From: Modestobacter marinus | GTDB taxonomy: Bacteria; Actinomycetota; Actinomycetes; Mycobacteriales; Geodermatophilaceae | NCBI RefSeq assembly: GCF_011758655.1 | Contig: NZ_JAAMPA010000001.1 | Coordinates: 2,852,001 to 2,916,000 of the forward strand | Length of the DNA: 64,000 nucleotides | Reading direction: 5' to 3' | Shown: piece by piece, positions 60,747-64,000 of the stretch | How the letters are laid out: each line of letters opens with the position of its first letter | How positions within the stretch are numbered: position 1 is the first letter of the stretch | Notes under the pieces: model-generated | What the model was told of the DNA's origin: nothing | Database searches by the model: none | Seen by the model: only the letters and a program-made list of their open reading frames with translations | Made by a program: the position numbers and the translations under genes

Positions 60747-61587
60747 GGTCGGCGGCCTGCTCGGCGGGGTCGGACGGCGGCGCCACCTGGCGGCGGACCC
60801 GGGTGCGCAGCCGGGCGGCCAGGTAGGACAGGGCGCCGTTGAACACCAGGTAGACCAGCGCCACCACCAGGAAGGTCTGGATGAGCAGCCGGTTGTAGGC
60901 GCTGAGCACCTGCGCCCGGTAGAGCAGCTCGGTGAAGGCGACGACGTAGCCCAGCGAGGTGTCCTTGATCAGGCTGACCAGCTGGGTGACCAGGGACGGC
61001 GTCACGTGCCGCAGCGCCTGGGGCAGGACGACGAACCGCATCGCCTGGCCGCGCCGGATGCCGAGGCTCAGCGCCGCCTCCATCTGCCCGCGCGGCAGGG
61101 CGAGCACCCCGGCCCGGACGATCTCGGCGACCACCGCGGCGTTGGCGATGGTCAGCGGCACGACCAGCTTCCAGAGCACCGGCAGGTTGATCCCGTAGGC
61201 CGGCAGCCCGAACAGCATCAGGTAGATCAGCAGCAGCACCGGGAGGGTCCGGGCCACCTCGATGTAGCCGGTGGACAGCCAGCGCACCGGCCGGTTCCGC
61301 GACAGCCGGCCGATGGCCAGCAGCACGCCGAACGCCCCGGCCAGGACGGCGACCAGCGCGGCCGCCAGCGCGGTGCCGCGCAGTCCGACCAGCAGGTAGG
61401 ACCAGATCGGCCAGTCCAGGAACGGCGTCCACCGGTCGGCGTCCAGCTGCCCGGTCCGGCCGAACTGCACCAGCGCGAGCGCGAACACACCCGCCAGCAC
61501 CAGGGCGCTGACCACGGAGCCGAGCAGGATCCGCCGCCGGGCGCGGGGCCCGGGGGCGTCGTAGAGGAACGCACCGCTGTGGCTCAT
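60718..61587 (-). CDS. amino-acid ABC transporter permease (GluD type)
   Basis: 289 residues. About six spans; the EAA-like loop GQMEAALSLGIRRGQAMRFV is the ATPase docking site of polar amino-acid importers. LARTLPVLLLIYLMLFGLP-type wording (VARTLPVLLLIYLMLFGLP) and IKDTSLGYVVAFTELLYRA fit GluD-like permeases. ATGA overlap with the preceding permease. Forms a heterodimeric channel with it. Confidence 0.9.
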   Translation of the reverse strand: MSHSGAFLYDAPGPRARRRILLGSVVSALVLAGVFALALVQFGRTGQLDADRWTPFLDWPIWSYLLVGLRGTALAAALVAVLAGAFGVLLAIGRLSRNRPVRWLSTGYIEVARTLPVLLLIYLMLFGLPAYGINLPVLWKLVVPLTIANAAVVAEIVRAGVLALPRGQMEAALSLGIRRGQAMRFVVLPQALRHVTPSLVTQLVSLIKDTSLGYVVAFTELLYRAQVLSAYNRLLIQTFLVVALVYLVFNGALSYLAARLRTRVRRQVAPPSDPAEQAADRELETPVVR

Positions 61588-62228
61588 CGGTGGATCGCCA
61601 CCTTCTTCTCGATCCGCCCGGCGGCCAGCCCGATGGCCAGCGCGAGCGCCATGTAGGTGAGGCCGGCGGCGGTGAAGATCGGGATCGGCTGGGCGGCGAC
61701 CAGGTTCACCTTGTTCACCGCCGAGGTCAGCTCGACCACGCCGACCGTGGCGGCCAGCGCGGTGTTCATCAGCAGCGCGATCATCACGTTGCCCAGCGGC
61801 TGCACGACGGCGCGCACCGCCTGCGGGACGACGACGTGCCGCAGCGTCTGCGACAGCCGCAGCCCCAGCGCCCGGGCGGCCTCGACCTGCCCGGCCGCGA
61901 CGGTGTTGATCCCGCTGCGCACCGCCTCGGCCACGTACGCCGCCTCGTAGACGGTGAGCACGACGATCACGGTGGTGGTCAGCGGCATGAGCAGCCCGGC
62001 GTCGGGCAGTGCGAAGACGGCCAGCAGCAGCAGCGCCAGCAGGGGGATGTTGACGAACACCTGCACGTAGGCCCAGGCGGCCCCGCGCAGCACCGGGATG
62101 GGGCTCACCCGGGCCACGGTGACCAGGACCCCGAGCACCAGGGAACCGACCGCGGAGACCACCAGGATCAGCACGGTGGTCCCCAGCGCCCTCAGCAAGG
62201 GGTCCAGGTTCTCGATCACTGCAGTCAC
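61584..62228 (-). CDS. amino-acid ABC transporter permease (GluC type)
   Basis: 214 residues. Docking loop GQVEAARALGLRLSQTLRHV, then VVPQAVRAVVQPLGNVMIAL and LMNTALAATVGVVELTSAV are standard for HisM/GluC-type permeases. VFVNIPLLALLLLAVFALPD is typical except that the Arg/Thr of the usual FRGTP is NIP here. ATG 62228 is 45 bases from the binding-protein stop. Partner of the GluD-type protein. Confidence 0.9.
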   Translation of the reverse strand: MTAVIENLDPLLRALGTTVLILVVSAVGSLVLGVLVTVARVSPIPVLRGAAWAYVQVFVNIPLLALLLLAVFALPDAGLLMPLTTTVIVVLTVYEAAYVAEAVRSGINTVAAGQVEAARALGLRLSQTLRHVVVPQAVRAVVQPLGNVMIALLMNTALAATVGVVELTSAVNKVNLVAAQPIPIFTAAGLTYMALALAIGLAAGRIEKKVAIHR

Positions 62229-62273
62229 GTCGTCGTCCTCCGCTGGCGCTGCTGCTGCCTCAGATGTGCCGGT

Positions 62274-63236
62274 TCAGGAGCCCGGCACCGAGCCGATCTC
62301 CGGCGGCGTCGGGGCGTCGCCCTCGACGACCGTCCCGAGGGTGGCCTCCCAGATCTCGGCCCAGGAGCCGTCGTCCTCGATCTCCTCCAGCCAGGTGTTC
62401 ACGAAGTCCTTGAACTCCGGGTCCTCCGGGGGCAGGCCGATGCCGTAGGGCTCCTCGGTGAACGGCTGGACGGCGATCTTGATGTCGTCGTTGGCGTCCG
62501 CCGCGGCCAGCAGCAGGGTGTAGTCCTGCACGTAGGCGTCGCCGCGGCCCTGCACCAGCGCCTGCACCGCCTGCGGGTCGGTGGCGAAGCTGGTCACCTC
62601 GGCGCCGGGGGCCACCTCGGGCACCGCGGTGACCGCGGGGGTGTTGGCGCCGACGATGACGTTCTTGCCGTCGAGGTCCTCGATGCTGGAGATGTCCTCG
62701 TTGTCGGCGGCGACCGCCACCGCGAGGCCCGAGGTGAAGTACGGACCGGCGAAGCTGATCTGCTCGGCCCGCTCCTCGGTGATCGTGTAGGTGTTGAAGA
62801 CGACGTCGACGGTGCCGTTCTGCAGCAGCGCCTCCCGGGTCTCCGACGCCGGCGGCACGATCTCGATGTTCGGCTCGCCCAGGATGTAGATGGCCAGCAT
62901 CTTCGCCAGGTCGATGTCGAAGCCCTCGACGTCCTCGGGGCTGCTCGGGTCCTGCTGCGACAGCAGCGGCGCGTCCAGGGCGGCGGCGACGCGGAGCACG
63001 CCCCGCTCCTTGATCTCGGCCATCGTCGACTCGGGGAGGATCGCGTCCTCGTCGGCGACCGGCGCGTCCTCGTAGACGGCGTCCAGGCCGGAGGCGGCCG
63101 CGTCGTCACCGCCGCCGCCCGGGACGGCGTCGGAGGAGGAGTCGGACGAGCCGCACCCCGCCACCGCCACCGAGGCGGTGGCCAGCACGGCGGTGATCAA
63201 CGGGAAGCGACGCCTGGGAAGGCGGATGTCACTCAT
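62274..63236 (-). CDS. polar amino-acid-binding lipoprotein of ABC importer
   Basis: 320 residues. Signal with lipobox VAGC at about residues 25-28 (ATASVAVAGCGSSDSS), then a low-complexity Ser/Gly/Asp linker and a GluB-like domain: KERGVLRVAAALDAPLLSQQ, EGFDIDLAKMLAIYI, TVDVVFNTYTITEERAEQIS and FAGPYFTSGLAVAV. It captures glutamate, asparagine or a similar ligand outside the membrane; the operon asparaginase favours asparagine. ATG 63236 follows AAAGGCAAGG. Confidence 0.9.
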   Translation of the reverse strand: MSDIRLPRRRFPLITAVLATASVAVAGCGSSDSSSDAVPGGGGDDAAASGLDAVYEDAPVADEDAILPESTMAEIKERGVLRVAAALDAPLLSQQDPSSPEDVEGFDIDLAKMLAIYILGEPNIEIVPPASETREALLQNGTVDVVFNTYTITEERAEQISFAGPYFTSGLAVAVAADNEDISSIEDLDGKNVIVGANTPAVTAVPEVAPGAEVTSFATDPQAVQALVQGRGDAYVQDYTLLLAAADANDDIKIAVQPFTEEPYGIGLPPEDPEFKDFVNTWLEEIEDDGSWAEIWEATLGTVVEGDAPTPPEIGSVPGS

Positions 63237-63317
63237 GCCTTGCCTTTCTGATCAGCCCTGCCGGGGGAGCGGCGCCGGGCGTGGGGTGGGCGGGTCCGCC
63301 CGGGGTGCGCTCGGCCG

Positions 63318-64000
63318 TCAGTGGGCCAGCACGTTGGAGAGGAACGAGCGCGCACGCTCGCTCCGGGTGGCGTCGAAGAACTCCGCCGGCGGGGCCACCT
63401 CAACGATCTGACCGGCGTCCATGAACACGACGCGGTCGGCGGCGCGGCGGGCGAAGCCCATCTCGTGGGTGACCACGACCATCGTCATGCCGTCGGCCGC
63501 CAGTGCGGTCATCACCTCGAGGACCTCGTTGACCATCTCCGGGTCCAGGGCCGAGGTCGGCTCGTCGAAGAGCATCAGCTTCGGGTGCATCGCCAGCGAG
63601 CGGGCGATCGCGGCGCGCTGCTGCTGGCCGCCGGAGAGCTGGGCGGGGACGCGGTCGGCCTTGTCGGCGATGCCCACCCGCTCCAGCAGCGCCATCGCCT
63701 CGGTGCGGGCGGTGGCCTTGGCGACCTTGCGCACCCGCAGCGGCGCCAGCATCACGTTGTCCAGCACGCTCAGGTGGCCGAACAGGTTGAAGGACTGGAA
63801 GACCATCCCGACGTCGGCGCGCAGCTGGGCGAGCTCGGCGCCCTCCGCGGGCAGCGGCCGGCCGTCGACCCGGATCTCACCGGCGTCGATCGGCTCGAGC
63901 CGGTTGATCGTGCGGCACAGCGTCGACTTGCCCGACCCGGACGGCCCGATGACCACGACGACCTCCCGGGGGGCGACCTCCAGGTCGATCGACCGCAGGA
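63318..64000 (-). CDS. amino-acid ABC transporter ATPase (cut by window edge)
   Basis: About 227 visible codons; the N-terminus runs past the window. Walker [21 protein letters not shown]-loop [14 protein letters not shown], signature [16 protein letters not shown], Walker [15 protein letters not shown] and the switch His in [11 protein letters not shown] are all intact. It is the GluA/GlnQ-type ATPase of this importer, 81 bases upstream of the binding-protein gene, so all genes to the ROK kinase may form one operon. Confidence 0.93.
   Translation of the reverse strand, partial: LRSIDLEVAPREVVVVIGPSGSGKSTLCRTINRLEPIDAGEIRVDGRPLPAEGAELAQLRADVGMVFQSFNLFGHLSVLDNVMLAPLRVRKVAKATARTEAMALLERVGIADKADRVPAQLSGGQQQRAAIARSLAMHPKLMLFDEPTSALDPEMVNEVLEVMTALAADGMTMVVVTHEMGFARRAADRVVFMDAGQIVEVAPPAEFFDATRSERARSFLSNVLAH

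Overview
The window is very GC-rich. Its genes have strongly G/C-biased third codon positions, frequent GTG starts and many 4-base ATGA/GTGA overlaps. Families typical of Actinobacteria recur: DUF2510 modules, a GAP1/GTPase/kinase cassette, a DUF5925-AAA protein, and sugar importers without their own ATPase. I infer a soil-type actinobacterium, perhaps near the Geodermatophilaceae; the family is a guess, the phylum is fairly safe. No tRNA, rRNA or CRISPR array was seen.

Region by region. (1) 1-2.0 kb: the start of an alpha/beta hydrolase and an SDR dehydrogenase, read left, divergent from a TetR regulator. (2) 2.0-22.1 kb: a defence island. It holds a PD-(D/E)XK nuclease with a probable modified-base-reading C-terminus (2887), a type I restriction-modification locus in the unusual order R-S-(decayed mrr)-(unknown + PIN nuclease)-M (4052-12041), a PLD-nuclease/SF2 helicase of the DUF3427 type (12097-15183), and a 1943-residue helicase with a Vsr-like nuclease and a transglutaminase-like N-terminus (16254-22085). 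(3) 22.2-30.6 kb: small membrane genes, a secreted staphylococcal-type nuclease, then a nucleic-acid cluster: DEDDh exonuclease with BRCT, NERD-helicase, an HhH-like protein, and a convergent AAA ATPase. (4) 30.7-37.8 kb: an aldo/keto reductase, a Doc/ribbon-helix-helix toxin-antitoxin pair, a left-reading cassette of protein kinase - 45-aa membrane protein - zinc-ribbon GTPase - GTPase-associated protein 1, and an orphan antitoxin. (5) 38-44.6 kb: two tandem GGDEF-EAL proteins, a superinfection-immunity-like membrane protein, and a convergent response regulator/histidine kinase pair. (6) 44.9-52.6 kb: a GH63-like glucosidase whose 3' end is duplicated on either side of a CcdA-type/PIN toxin-antitoxin cassette, an HNH restriction enzyme of the phosphorothioate-DNA type, and an IS3-family element sitting inside a NERD-domain gene. 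(7) 52.6-64 kb: small metabolic genes, a secreted protein, then left-reading transport and catabolic genes: an amino-acid ABC importer feeding an asparaginase, CutC and a ROK kinase, followed by a sugar (alpha-glucoside-type) ABC importer.

The main theme is biological conflict. At least ten loci are plausible anti-phage or stress modules. Many show decay or rearrangement: a frameshifted mrr, an IS-split NERD gene, fragments of an antitoxin, a VOC protein and a DUF1905 protein, and a duplicated gene end around a toxin-antitoxin pair. Two ribbon-helix-helix antitoxin genes 5 kb apart have related GGTATC/GATACC palindromes just upstream. The best candidates for something poorly described are the kinase-GTPase-GAP1 cassette and the unknown/PIN pair embedded in the type I locus.
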